A stretch of 64,000 nucleotides of DNA, from the NCBI GenBank assembly GCA_021155965.1, contig JAJNBJ010000016.1, positions 1 to 64,000 of the forward strand. Reading direction: 5' to 3'. The notes below the pieces were generated by a model. That model ran no database searches, had not been told where the DNA came from, and worked only from the letters and a program-made list of their open reading frames with translations. Source of the DNA: Flavipsychrobacter sp. (GTDB lineage: Bacteria; Bacteroidota; Bacteroidia; Chitinophagales; Chitinophagaceae). Below are positions 28,023-37,173 of the stretch, one piece after another (within the stretch, counting starts at the first letter, position 1; each line of letters starts with the position of its first letter). The translations under genes and the position numbers were made by a program.

Positions 28023-29231
28023 GTGAAAAAAATCACTAACCTATACAAGAATGCATATAGCGGCTTATCTCCTGCGACCTGGTGGCTATCGTTAGTAATG
28101 CTCATTAACCGGAGCGGCACAATGGTCGTTCCGTTCATGACGTTATACCTTACTCAATCCAAGAATTACTCTATTGGTATGGCCGGCACCGTTATGGCTT
28201 TGATGGGTGCCGGCTCCATCTGTGGTGGCATATTGGGCGGCAGGCTTACTGACAGGCTTGGTTTTTACACCATCCAGTTAACGTCATTATTTATCGGGGG
28301 CATCCTCTTTATAGTGTTAGGGCAAATGGAGCAATACTGGTCTATATGCCTTTGTGGCTTCGTTTTGGCCCTGCTCAATGATATGTTCCGGCCGGCAAAT
28401 GCAACGGCAGTTGCGCATTATAGTAAAGAAGAGAACCGCACCCGCTCGTTTTCTGTTAACCGGCTTTCCATTAACCTTGGATGGGCTTTGGGTGGTGCGC
28501 TGGGTGGCATCATCGCCTCAAAGAATTACCACTTACTCTTCTGGATCGACGGCCTGACCAATATAGGCGCAGCATTATTGCTACGCTCAGTACTGTCACC
28601 ATCAAAGAATAGCCTTACCCCTCCTAAGAAAGATTTTAAACAGAAAGTGAAAGTGCAAACACATTCCGCCTATAGAGATGGGAAGTATATAGTTTTTATA
28701 TTAATGACTGTTTTGTTTGGGGGCATTTTTTTCCAGAACTTCTCTACCCTGCCCGTCTATTATTCGCAGCAGTTGCATTTTTCACCCTCCTTCATAGGAC
28801 TCGTAATGGCAATGAACGGCCTTTTGATCGCGTTATTCGAAATGGCGATCGTTTTTAAGCTGGAGCAAAGACGGAATATCATTTACTACATAACTATCGG
28901 CACGTTGCTCACAGGGGTATCATTCGTCATATTCAATCTGCTGCCGGGATCCTATATGCTGGCAATAGTCTCCACCTTTATAATGACCGTCGGCGAAATG
29001 CTCGCCATGCCTTTTATGAATACCTACTGGGTAAGCCGCACAAATAATGATAACCGGGGCCAATACGCGGGGCTTTATACGGTTGCATGGTCTGCCGCCC
29101 AGGTATTAGGGCCTTTCTGCGGCACACAGATAGTTGAACATACCAATTTCCGCACACTTTGGTGGGTTGTAGGTGGGGTGAGCATCATCGCCGCGCTGGG
29201 TTTCAGAAGCCTGCAACGCGATCATAAATAA
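28023..29231 (+). CDS. Major facilitator superfamily transporter
   Basis: A 402-residue polytopic protein with about 12 hydrophobic helices. The loop between helices 2 and 3 has the MFS signature GGRLTDRLG (near residue 74). NRLSINLGWALGGALGG in helix 5 resembles motif C of drug:H+ antiporters. It is best described as an MDR-type or sugar-efflux-like exporter of unknown substrate. I used GTG at 28023, because the upstream in-frame TTG (28011) falls inside the -7 element. The next gene on the strand (the SQD1-like fusion) follows after 137 bp and may have its own promoter. Confidence 0.85.
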   Translation: MKKITNLYKNAYSGLSPATWWLSLVMLINRSGTMVVPFMTLYLTQSKNYSIGMAGTVMALMGAGSICGGILGGRLTDRLGFYTIQLTSLFIGGILFIVLGQMEQYWSICLCGFVLALLNDMFRPANATAVAHYSKEENRTRSFSVNRLSINLGWALGGALGGIIASKNYHLLFWIDGLTNIGAALLLRSVLSPSKNSLTPPKKDFKQKVKVQTHSAYRDGKYIVFILMTVLFGGIFFQNFSTLPVYYSQQLHFSPSFIGLVMAMNGLLIALFEMAIVFKLEQRRNIIYYITIGTLLTGVSFVIFNLLPGSYMLAIVSTFIMTVGEMLAMPFMNTYWVSRTNNDNRGQYAGLYTVAWSAAQVLGPFCGTQIVEHTNFRTLWWVVGGVSIIAALGFRSLQRDHK

Positions 29232-29313
29232 TAGATGTATAAACACCTAATAATCTTGCAGTAAGAGTTATAAGAAAGCCAATAATAAAAGTGGTTTTTG
29301 CTGTAATTCTTCT

Positions 29314-29321
29314 TATCTTCG
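29314..29321 (+). promoter_or_regulatory. Possible -7 element of the SQD1/PLP fusion gene
   Basis: TATCTTCG is one mismatch from TAnnTTTG, 47 nt before the ATG at 29369. No well-spaced -33 element is present. Confidence 0.35.
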
Positions 29322-29368
29322 TATACTTTACATTATAAATAAAATATTTCACTAACCATTAAAATACG

Positions 29369-31792
29369 ATGAAGAAAACGATACTGATTCTTGGAGGAGA
29401 TGGATATTATGGCTGGCCGCTGGCAATGAAAGTTGCCGTTCTTTACCCCGATACCAGGGTTGTAATTGCTGATAACGAGTGGCGGAGGAATATTGTTAAA
29501 AGTTTTGGCTTTCAAACGCTTATACCGATTGCAAAACCGGCAGAACGTATAGAAACATTCAGCAGGGTGCATGGGCAGGCAAATCTTCATTACATAAGAT
29601 TAGATGTTAACTCTGAGCGGCTGGAAGAATTGATAGAACAGGAGCGTCCGCACACTATCTATCACCTGGCGCAGCAATGCTCTGCACCATACTCGATGAA
29701 GAGCCTTGAGGATGCGCTGTTCACTATTCACAATAATGAAGAAGGCAATATGCGGTTGCTATGGTATGTGCGTAAGTATGTACCGGAAGCGCACATCATA
29801 AAACTCGGATCGTTTGGTGAGTATGCGCAGGGTGGAATAGATATTGCAGAGGGATATTTCTTCCCTCGCCACAAAGGCATTGAGGCCACTAAACGCATGC
29901 CCTACCCCCGCGAAGCTGACGATATTTACCACATCTCAAAGATCAACGATACTAACTATGTGGCAATGGCTTGCAGGGTATGGAACCTGCGCATCACCGA
30001 TGTGATGCAGTCCACCATTTTTGGTTTTCTTACAGATGAAATGCATGGAAACGAAAAACTATACACACGCTGCGATTACGACCACATTTTCGGAACTGTG
30101 GTAAACCGTTTCCTCACACAGGTTGTATTTGGACACCCGCTGACGGTATATGGGAAGGGCAACCAAAGGACAGGCCTGATGGCGCTGAAGGATTCTGTGA
30201 ATTCAATGGTTACGTTCATTAATGATATTCCTGAAACGGGGACACATAAAGTGGTGAACCATGTTACCGAAACTAACTTCTCCATAAACGAACTGGCAGC
30301 GACCATTAAGGATATCGCAAAAGAAATGGGCTATGACGTGAACGTTATACGCACTCACGATCCCCGCCAGGAGCAGGTAGATACAAAGCCGGTGTATGGT
30401 ATAGAAACAGATTACAGTGGACATGAAACGCTGCATTCACCTTTCTCTGCGGTAACCAAGGAAATGCTGTCGATAATTCAGCGGTTCAAGTATAACATTT
30501 CTGAAAGCCTGTTCGTCCCCAGTATCAAATGGGCCGATGACATATCAAAAGTCAAAAAACAGTCTTCCCAGTTTGAAACAGTAATGATAGATGATGACAA
30601 CTACTGGGATTATTTCAGAGAGACCCATTTTTATTCAGACCGTATCAACCTGAACCCCGGGACACTCGGCACCACCTCAATGGCTGTAAAGCGCATACGC
30701 TACAACCAGCATTCATCAAAGAATATGGAGGGCTTCCCATTGGGCAGCTACGAGCATGGCCGGAGGAGCCACGGGGAGATCAATAAACTGTGCGCTGAAT
30801 TATGGCCTTCTAACGGCTACCAATTGACGGTAACGCACAGTACATCACAATCGATAAACCTGCTGGCGCTTGCCATGCTCAGGAAACTGCATACCGTCGG
30901 GGCTCCCCCATACAGGATATTCACTACCACGCATGAACATGAAGGCGGTATAGGTTGCTTCCATCACCTCCCTGAATTTGAAGTTCATTACATGGAAGAT
31001 GATGTCCTTGCAGATCCTGCAGAGATGGCAAGCAAACTGCATGAAATAAAGCCACACCTTGCTTTCTTCTCACATGTATTTTACGACACTGGCAACCTTG
31101 CCCCTGTTGAACAATGGTTTAAAATAGTAAGGCAAACAACGCCATACTGTAAGATAATACTGGATGCTGCACAATCATTAGGATTATATGATGTACCATT
31201 TGGCACAGCCGATGTAGTAGTGGGCAGTACTCATAAATGGCTTTTCGGCCCACACGGTGGTGGCCTTATGTGGGTAAAAGACAGTTTTGCTGATTGGGTA
31301 GAAGGTATCTTCTGGAGCGGGCACGGGCTTGGCTATACTCCTGATACTACTCCGCTCAGTATTCCCGGCGGACAGGATTTCCAGATGTATCCTGCTATAG
31401 AAGAGGCATTAAAACTTTTCAAACAAACGGGGCAGTCGACCATTATTGGCCGCTCATCTTACCTCAGGAAGCATTTCCAGGAAAAACTGCATAATGTTTT
31501 TGCCAGCAATGGAATAGAACATGTATTCCTGAACAATGATGAAGCATGCCCGCTGGTTGCGATTGCCTTTACTGATTTTGACCCATACCCCTTATACAGG
31601 TATTTAAATGATCAGCAGGTGCATACCAAGTGTATCAAGAACCACATGATATCGGGCTCTATGTTGCATATTCTCAGGATAGGCTTACCCTATTTTGAAA
31701 CTATAGAACGCCTGAATTATGTAATATTCCAGATAGGCAGGTATCTCTCGGAGAAGGTCCCGCACGGTAAAACAGCAGGAATGGACCAATAA
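29369..31792 (+). CDS. Fusion: UDP-sulfoquinovose synthase-like domain plus class V PLP enzyme
   Basis: An 807-residue fusion. Residues 1-385 resemble SQD1, the enzyme joining sulfite to UDP-glucose: Rossmann motif GGDGYYG (9-15), QCSAPYSM (103-110), KLGSFGEY (145-152), IDIAEGYF (157-164) and the Y187-xxx-K191 pair. From memory, plant SQD1 has KLGTMGEY and QRSAPYSM at these places, so Thr becomes Ser and Arg becomes Cys. Residues 415-800 are a class V aminotransferase-fold protein (LNPGTLGTT, HEHEGG, ILDAAQSLG with D599, and PLP lysine K623 in STHKW), closest in style to isopenicillin-epimerase or desulfurase-like enzymes. No signal peptide or membrane helix. A GT-C-like gene follows after 6 nt. 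The joint function is unknown. Confidence 0.85.
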   Translation: MKKTILILGGDGYYGWPLAMKVAVLYPDTRVVIADNEWRRNIVKSFGFQTLIPIAKPAERIETFSRVHGQANLHYIRLDVNSERLEELIEQERPHTIYHLAQQCSAPYSMKSLEDALFTIHNNEEGNMRLLWYVRKYVPEAHIIKLGSFGEYAQGGIDIAEGYFFPRHKGIEATKRMPYPREADDIYHISKINDTNYVAMACRVWNLRITDVMQSTIFGFLTDEMHGNEKLYTRCDYDHIFGTVVNRFLTQVVFGHPLTVYGKGNQRTGLMALKDSVNSMVTFINDIPETGTHKVVNHVTETNFSINELAATIKDIAKEMGYDVNVIRTHDPRQEQVDTKPVYGIETDYSGHETLHSPFSAVTKEMLSIIQRFKYNISESLFVPSIKWADDISKVKKQSSQFETVMIDDDNYWDYFRETHFYSDRINLNPGTLGTTSMAVKRIRYNQHSSKNMEGFPLGSYEHGRRSHGEINKLCAELWPSNGYQLTVTHSTSQSINLLALAMLRKLHTVGAPPYRIFTTTHEHEGGIGCFHHLPEFEVHYMEDDVLADPAEMASKLHEIKPHLAFFSHVFYDTGNLAPVEQWFKIVRQTTPYCKIILDAAQSLGLYDVPFGTADVVVGSTHKWLFGPHGGGLMWVKDSFADWVEGIFWSGHGLGYTPDTTPLSIPGGQDFQMYPAIEEALKLFKQTGQSTIIGRSSYLRKHFQEKLHNVFASNGIEHVFLNNDEACPLVAIAFTDFDPYPLYRYLNDQQVHTKCIKNHMISGSMLHILRIGLPYFETIERLNYVIFQIGRYLSEKVPHGKTAGMDQ

Positions 31793-31798
31793 TGCTCT

Positions 31799-33268
31799 AT
31801 GGCGGAAATAATAGCTTTTCTCAATAAGCGCGTACATCTAATGTTCGCGCTTATTGTTTCTGTAACATTGGTGCTCGTTAATATCATCCGTATACTACGG
31901 GTGCCAATTACTTTTGACGAACCTTGTTACGATCCCACCGAAAGCTACTGGCAGTTGATGATGAATGGCTGGGGACATGCCAACAATCATGTTCTTCATT
32001 CCATGCTCAGGAAATTCTTTGTAGAACATATTGACTACAATACTTTTTGCATGCGGCTCGACAGCCTTCTTGCCCTTGTCTTTTTCCTGTTGTTTTCATG
32101 GCTGCTCCTTGGGTTATTGTTTAACGACCGGTGGTGGCGGCTTGGGGCATTTGTTTTCTTAAATATTTTAAGCCCTTTTCTGTTTGAGTTCTGGGGCCTG
32201 AGCAGGGGGTACGGCCTGGCGCTGATGTTTATGATAGTGAGTATTTATTACTTTATACGCTACTTAAAAGACAAAAAAATTCTCCGGCTGGCTATTTCAT
32301 TCGTTGCCGCCGGACTGGCGGTTTACAGCAACTTCAGCTACCTTAATTATTATGTTTCACTTGCAGGCACTATGTTCCTGGTCAATATCTTTTTTTTCAG
32401 GGAACAACCATCTAAAATTACCAGAGAGACCGTAACGTTTACAATTGTTACAGCTTTATTTGCAATGCTTATATACGAACCGTTGAAAAATATTTATAAC
32501 AACGGAGAACAAAGTTTCCTTGGCAGCAATGGATTTGTAGACGATACTGTACGGTCACTCGTAAGCGAGGGGCTGATGATGCCTAATACCGATAGTATTA
32601 CTACCCTCATATCATGGGCAGTAATAGTTATTGCATGTCTATGCGGAGCATACTGGCTGTTCAAATACATTAAAAAGAAAAAGTCCAACGGAGCAAACCT
32701 TAGCACTAAATATGGCCTTGCTCTGTTCCTGTTGTTATTTATCCCTGCTGCCTCGCTAATAGTGCAGCATGCTTTATTGAATATAAACTACCTGACCGAC
32801 CGTACTGCATTGTTTTTTATTGCCCTCTTTGCATTATTATTTTTGTATACACTATATGCGGTGGGCAGGTCCTTTCCAAAATTATGTGGCGGGTTGTTCT
32901 TATGCATACTCACTTTAGCTGCTTACAACTTCCTTTCAAAGATAACATTGCACAGTACACGGCATTGGTGGTTCAATACTGATGACCTGGTAGTTTTGGA
33001 AAGAATTGCAGCGCAATCACAAAATATGGATGGTAAAATAAAATTGTCAGTATCGTGGACTTTTGAGCCCACTATGCTGTATAACATCAACCAGTACTAT
33101 AAAGGCCGTTTTGATACATTAAAGGAGTTCGGCGCAACTGGTAAGAAAGATACAACGTACGACTACTATTACCTGAACTCAGACCAAAAGATCGAGCTTC
33201 TGCTGCCCTATTATCACAGGGACACATTTTTCATCGGTGGATCAGCCGTTCTATGGAAAAAGAATTAA
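31799..33268 (+). CDS. GT-C-like polytopic membrane protein
   Basis: A 489-residue protein with about 11 hydrophobic helices. The first periplasmic loop has VPITFDEPCYDPTESYWQLM (acidic residues) and WGHANNHVLHSML, a layout found in GT-39/GT-C sugar transferases. It ends in a roughly 80-residue soluble tail (DGKIKLSVSWTFEPTMLYNINQYYKG). It starts 6 nt after the SQD1/PLP fusion, so the two are almost certainly cotranscribed, and it may transfer the sugar that enzyme makes. Its stop overlaps the convergent YggS-family gene by 4 nt. The enzyme class is inferred from topology; the donor is unknown. Confidence 0.7.
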   Translation: MAEIIAFLNKRVHLMFALIVSVTLVLVNIIRILRVPITFDEPCYDPTESYWQLMMNGWGHANNHVLHSMLRKFFVEHIDYNTFCMRLDSLLALVFFLLFSWLLLGLLFNDRWWRLGAFVFLNILSPFLFEFWGLSRGYGLALMFMIVSIYYFIRYLKDKKILRLAISFVAAGLAVYSNFSYLNYYVSLAGTMFLVNIFFFREQPSKITRETVTFTIVTALFAMLIYEPLKNIYNNGEQSFLGSNGFVDDTVRSLVSEGLMMPNTDSITTLISWAVIVIACLCGAYWLFKYIKKKKSNGANLSTKYGLALFLLLFIPAASLIVQHALLNINYLTDRTALFFIALFALLFLYTLYAVGRSFPKLCGGLFLCILTLAAYNFLSKITLHSTRHWWFNTDDLVVLERIAAQSQNMDGKIKLSVSWTFEPTMLYNINQYYKGRFDTLKEFGATGKKDTTYDYYYLNSDQKIELLLPYYHRDTFFIGGSAVLWKKN

Positions 33269-33936
33269 CGGCTCCCAAACAGCATGCTGCCTATGCGCAC
33301 CATATTGCCACCTTCCTCAATAGCTATTTTGTAGTCTGAGCTCATCCCTATTGAGCAGATGGAAAAATAGGGTTTACCAACAAATGAGGTATCAGCAAGG
33401 TGCTTAAAAAAATTATTGATACGGAAGAATTCTTCGCGAACTTGCTGCACATTACCGGTATTCGTAGCCATACCCATCAACCCGCAAATACGCACATTTT
33501 GCAAATCACCTTTTTGTGCTTCATAGTAATCCATGAACTCGAAAATTTCTTTCTCATTCATCCCGAATTTCGTTTCCTCATCCGCTATATGCAATTGTAA
33601 CAGCACATCAATTACACGTCCGCTCTTTACCGCTTGTTTATTTATTTCAACCAGCAGTTTAAAACTGTCAACAGTATGTATAAGGTGTACGAAAGATGCA
33701 ATGTATTTAACCTTATTGCTTTGCAGATGCCCTATAAAATGCCAGCGTACATCCGATGGCAAAGATTGTTGTTTTTCTGCCAGTTCCTGCACATAGTTCT
33801 CACCAAAATCCCGCTGCCCCAGATCATACAGATCCTGTATATCACTTGCCGGCTTGGTTTTGGAGACTGCTACAAGCGTTACGCCTTTAGAATTGAATTC
33901 GTTAACAAGGTTTTCCCAGGCAGCTTTGTTTACCAT
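33265..33936 (-). CDS. YggS-family PLP homeostasis protein
   Basis: A 223-residue PLP-binding protein of the YggS/PROSC (PLPBP) family, which keeps pyridoxal phosphate balanced and has no known enzymatic turnover. The PLP lysine is in VAVSKTKP (about 22-29). The family motifs FGENYVQE, WHFIGHLQSNK and the C-terminal SIGMSSDY...MVRIGSMLFG are complete, and the length is normal. It lies 1 nt downstream of panB and is surely cotranscribed with it. Confidence 0.93.
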   Translation of the reverse strand: MVNKAAWENLVNEFNSKGVTLVAVSKTKPASDIQDLYDLGQRDFGENYVQELAEKQQSLPSDVRWHFIGHLQSNKVKYIASFVHLIHTVDSFKLLVEINKQAVKSGRVIDVLLQLHIADEETKFGMNEKEIFEFMDYYEAQKGDLQNVRICGLMGMATNTGNVQQVREEFFRINNFFKHLADTSFVGKPYFSICSIGMSSDYKIAIEEGGNMVRIGSMLFGSR

Positions 33937-33937
33937 C

Positions 33938-34753
33938 TTAATACTGTTCGCTCTCGTTCGGGAAATCTTTATCCTTAATATCCTTTATATACTCCTTGGT
34001 AGCGGTAGATATCTCGTCATACAAATTCAGGTATCGGCGCAAGAAGCGCGGCGAGAAATTCTTTGTAATGCCCAGCATATCATGCATCACCAGTACCTGG
34101 CCATCCACATGCATCCCGGCACCTATGCCGATAACTGGTATCTTTAGCTGTGCAGCCACTGCAGCGCCAAGAGATGCAGGGATCTTTTCGAGCACCAGGG
34201 AAAAACATCCTGCATTCTGCAGTTGCCGTGCATTGTGCAGCAATATCTCCGCCTCCTCTTCTTCTGTTGCCCTTACCGCATAAGTACCGAATTTATAGAT
34301 AGATTGCGGCGTTAAGCCGAGATGCCCCATTACAGGCACACCTGCGCCTACAATACGCTTTATCGATTCACATACTTCTTCCCCACCCTCCAGCTTAATG
34401 CCATGCGCCCCTGCTTCTTTCATTATGCGTATGGAAGAGTTAAGGGCTTCCTTGCTATTGCCCTGGTAAGAACCAAAAGGCAGGTCAACAATCACCAGGC
34501 AACGCTGGCAGGCCCGTATCACGCTTTGTGAGTGATAGATCATTTGATCCAGTGTTATCGGCAATGTAGTTTCATGCCCTGCCATTACATTTGAGGCCGA
34601 ATCGCCAACAAGCAGCACATCGATACCGGCATCGTCAAATATCCTCGCCATAGAAAAATCGTATGCTGTAAGCATACTGATCTTCTCTCCATGCTGCTTC
34701 ATCCACTGAAGCGTGTGGGTAGTAACACGCTTTACTTCATTGTGTGTAGACAT
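33938..34753 (-). CDS. panB: 3-methyl-2-oxobutanoate hydroxymethyltransferase
   Basis: First committed step of pantothenate (CoA) synthesis, making ketopantoate from 2-oxoisovalerate and methylene-tetrahydrofolate. Motifs: [62 protein letters not shown] and the C-terminal [22 protein letters not shown] placed the start at the ATG at 34753 ([10 protein letters not shown], 271 residues, the usual length). A frame open to 34843 adds a hydrophobic stretch foreign to PanB. It sits between an HMG-CoA lyase-like gene and a YggS-family gene. Confidence 0.96.
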   Translation of the reverse strand: MSTHNEVKRVTTHTLQWMKQHGEKISMLTAYDFSMARIFDDAGIDVLLVGDSASNVMAGHETTLPITLDQMIYHSQSVIRACQRCLVIVDLPFGSYQGNSKEALNSSIRIMKEAGAHGIKLEGGEEVCESIKRIVGAGVPVMGHLGLTPQSIYKFGTYAVRATEEEEAEILLHNARQLQNAGCFSLVLEKIPASLGAAVAAQLKIPVIGIGAGMHVDGQVLVMHDMLGITKNFSPRFLRRYLNLYDEISTATKEYIKDIKDKDFPNESEQY

Positions 34754-34832
34754 ATATGAAATATTTGGCACCCCTATAGGAAATCGGGGGTGTAAAAGTA
34801 GTATTAAAAGCTGAAAACCGTAATCAATGAAA

Positions 34833-35681
34833 CTAATGGGCAAATATATGACCTGCCATCTCCCAGGCTTCGCTGAATGCTTCCTGGTTAATATTCAATT
34901 GAATATCATGCTGCCTGCACCATGAAATGATATTTTCTGTTGCCATATTCCCCACCAGCTTGTCTTCTGCCATTGGGCAACCGCCAATACCCTTTAAAGC
35001 ACTGTCATACCTCAGGCAGCCAGCCTTATAAGCAGCATCCATTTTTTCTTCCCACTTATCTGGCGCCGAATGAAAGTGCGCACCAATATTTATGTCTTTA
35101 AACTCCGGGATCAAATGGTTGAATATGTAGCTGATATTATCAGGTTGCGCCACCCCAACGGTGTCTGCCATAGCAATTGTTTTTACACCCAAGCCAGCAA
35201 GCTTACCTACCCAGTTGATCGCCACATCCGCATTATAGGGGTCAGCATATGGGTTTCCGAAACCCATTGATATATAGATAACCAGTTCTTTCCTTTTGCT
35301 TACACACAAGTTTTGTATTTCTTCAACCTGCACCAGCGATTGTGCGATGGTCTTATTCGTATTCCTTAGCTGGAAAGTCTCTGATATAGAAAATGGGAAA
35401 CCGAGATAGGTGATCTCATCATACTGCACTGCATCTTCGGCACCACGAGTATTGGCAATGATAGCGAGTAGTTTGGTTTTTGTTCCGCTCATATCCAATC
35501 CCCGTATCACCTCCTTTGTGTCTGCAAGCTGCGGTATAGCTTTTGCTGAAACGAACGAGCCAAAATCCAGCACATCAAACCCAACTTTTAATAAGGCATT
35601 GAGATAGTTTATTTTCTCAGGAGTAGGAATGAAATGTGCCCATCCTTGCATTGCATCTCTCGGGCATTCTACAAGTGTCAT
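34833..35681 (-). CDS. Hydroxymethylglutaryl-CoA lyase-like enzyme
   Basis: A 282-residue TIM-barrel of the DRE-TIM/HMGL family, cleaving HMG-CoA to acetyl-CoA and acetoacetate in leucine breakdown. It starts directly with [12 protein letters not shown], the counterpart of the canonical 'EVGPRDGLQ'. The metal-binding HFHSAPD and the catalytic-cysteine motif [15 protein letters not shown] are present; the usual GGCPYAPGASGN is altered after GGCP. Its start overlaps the stop of the receiver-domain gene by 4 nt (ATGA), so a metabolic gene is translationally coupled to a signalling operon. Length is slightly short (about 300 usual). Confidence 0.87.
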   Translation of the reverse strand: MTLVECPRDAMQGWAHFIPTPEKINYLNALLKVGFDVLDFGSFVSAKAIPQLADTKEVIRGLDMSGTKTKLLAIIANTRGAEDAVQYDEITYLGFPFSISETFQLRNTNKTIAQSLVQVEEIQNLCVSKRKELVIYISMGFGNPYADPYNADVAINWVGKLAGLGVKTIAMADTVGVAQPDNISYIFNHLIPEFKDINIGAHFHSAPDKWEEKMDAAYKAGCLRYDSALKGIGGCPMAEDKLVGNMATENIISWCRQHDIQLNINQEAFSEAWEMAGHIFAH

Positions 35682-36073
35682 GATTGAAGGAGTATTGCAA
35701 GGTTATTACTATTAATTGGCTTATTGAGGAATTGTTTCACCGAAGGATAATTATGCACCCTGTTCAGGTCATTATCATTGATAGAAGACGAAATAATATA
35801 AATAGTATAGTGACTGGTGATATGCAAAGGCAATTTCTCAAACTCCTCAACAAATTCAAAACCATTCATAACCGGCATCTGGATATCTACGAGTATTACA
35901 GTATGTGCGTTCTCATCCGGCTTTGTGTTCTGAATATATTCAAGGGCATCTTTTGCCACTTGAAAGGACCTTATCGATTCGCTTTTACCAGTGTTCCTGA
36001 TTATCTTTTCCGCTATAAAGCAGTCCAGCTTACTATCGTCTATTACGATAAAGTGTTGTTTAGTTTGTGCCAT
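35678..36073 (-). CDS. Single-domain response regulator
   Basis: A 131-residue receiver domain with no output domain. The acidic pair is in FIVIDDSKLD (about 9-18), the phospho-acceptor Asp in VILVDIQMPVMNGFEF (about 58-73), the Ser/Thr in IYIISSS and the conserved Lys in FLNKPI. It overlaps the end of the receiver-kinase hybrid gene by 14 nt. Lacking a DNA-binding part, it must act by protein contact or as a phosphorelay step, in the manner of CheY or Spo0F. The kinase hybrid and the 7TMR-DISM kinase upstream are obvious partners. Confidence 0.9.
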   Translation of the reverse strand: MAQTKQHFIVIDDSKLDCFIAEKIIRNTGKSESIRSFQVAKDALEYIQNTKPDENAHTVILVDIQMPVMNGFEFVEEFEKLPLHITSHYTIYIISSSINDNDLNRVHNYPSVKQFLNKPINSNNLAILLQS

Positions 36074-37166
36074 TTGCCCGTCCCGGAATTGTTACTTTGA
36101 ATGTTGTGCCTTCGTTGATAACCGATGCTACTTCTATCCTTCCATTTAATTTATTCAGTGCGTCTTTCACATTGTAGAGCCCGAAACCCGACCCCGGTTC
36201 TTCTGATGTTGCCCTGTAGAACATCGAAAAAATGTTACTTATATGGCTTTCATGTATTCCAATACCATTATCCCTTACAGCTATTACAGCATTATCCCCT
36301 GTCACGTCCACATTCAGCTCAACAAATTTATCAGCCTCATTTTTTCTTTGAAATTTAAACGCATTTGACAGCAGGTTGTTCAGGATAATTTTTATCGTAA
36401 TACCGTCTGAGATGAAGGCCTCTTTTTGATTTACCATGTATGAAAAACGAATATTGTCCATCTTACCGGCGATCTTGAACATCGCAGCCATATCGTTGAT
36501 AATACTGTTAAAGTCAAGCTCCTCAAATACCAGTTTGCCCCTTTTCAGGTTGTAATACTCATGGGTATTCTTTACGAATTCATCCAGCTTCCTCACTGCA
36601 GCATCCATCATATCGAATATCTCTCTCAACTCATCGATGCTATCCATCGTTTTGGCAAGGTCCAATGCGCCTATAACACTCAACAGGGGCCCACGCAGAT
36701 CATGGGTCACACTGTATGCAAATTTGCCCAGTTCATCATACGCCGACTGCAGCTCCTGGTTTTTTGCAACCAGCATCGAATTGGTCAGGTAAAATTTATA
36801 ACCTTCTTCTATCGCCGACCTGATATCCGTATCTGTCCATGGCTTCTTGATATACCTGAAGATATGGCCTTTATTCACCGCATCAATGACCGACTCAATG
36901 TCTGCATAACCGGTAATAAGCATACGCACCGGCTGCGGATGCTGTTCCCTCATCTCTTCAAAAAACTGTGCGCCAGTTTTATCAGGCATGCGCTGGTCGC
37001 TCAGTATCACACTTATATCCGGGTGAGCATTCAACTGCTCATAAGCTTGCTGAACATTTACGGCAAGGTATATGGTATAATCGAACCTGAATGTAGCCTT
37101 AAACCCGTTCAGGTTATTTTGTTCATCGTCTATGTATAAGACTTTTATTTTTTCGCCGGTGCTCAA
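36060..37166 (-). CDS. Receiver-histidine kinase hybrid
   Basis: A 368-residue soluble protein. An N-terminal receiver covers about 7-125 (VLYIDDEQNN, phospho-acceptor in VILSDQRMPDKTGAQF, Lys in YIKKPWTD). A dimerisation/phospho-acceptor helix follows, with the His in SVTHDLRGPL (near 165), and then an HATPase_c domain (NNLLSNAFKF, AVRDNGIGI, SGFGLYNVKDAL). The receiver-first order means an upstream kinase, probably the 7TMR-DISM kinase 7 nt away, may switch it. It has no transmembrane segment. The receiver closely resembles that of the divergent gene at 42808 (same DQRMP...TG pattern). Confidence 0.92.
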   Translation of the reverse strand: MSTGEKIKVLYIDDEQNNLNGFKATFRFDYTIYLAVNVQQAYEQLNAHPDISVILSDQRMPDKTGAQFFEEMREQHPQPVRMLITGYADIESVIDAVNKGHIFRYIKKPWTDTDIRSAIEEGYKFYLTNSMLVAKNQELQSAYDELGKFAYSVTHDLRGPLLSVIGALDLAKTMDSIDELREIFDMMDAAVRKLDEFVKNTHEYYNLKRGKLVFEELDFNSIINDMAAMFKIAGKMDNIRFSYMVNQKEAFISDGITIKIILNNLLSNAFKFQRKNEADKFVELNVDVTGDNAVIAVRDNGIGIHESHISNIFSMFYRATSEEPGSGFGLYNVKDALNKLNGRIEVASVINEGTTFKVTIPGRANGTN

Positions 37167-37173
37167 TGGTGTG

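Noticed and set aside
34753-34843. A longer panB start at 34843.
   Set aside because: The extra 30 residues are hydrophobic and unlike any PanB N-terminus; the ATG at 34753 gives the usual length.
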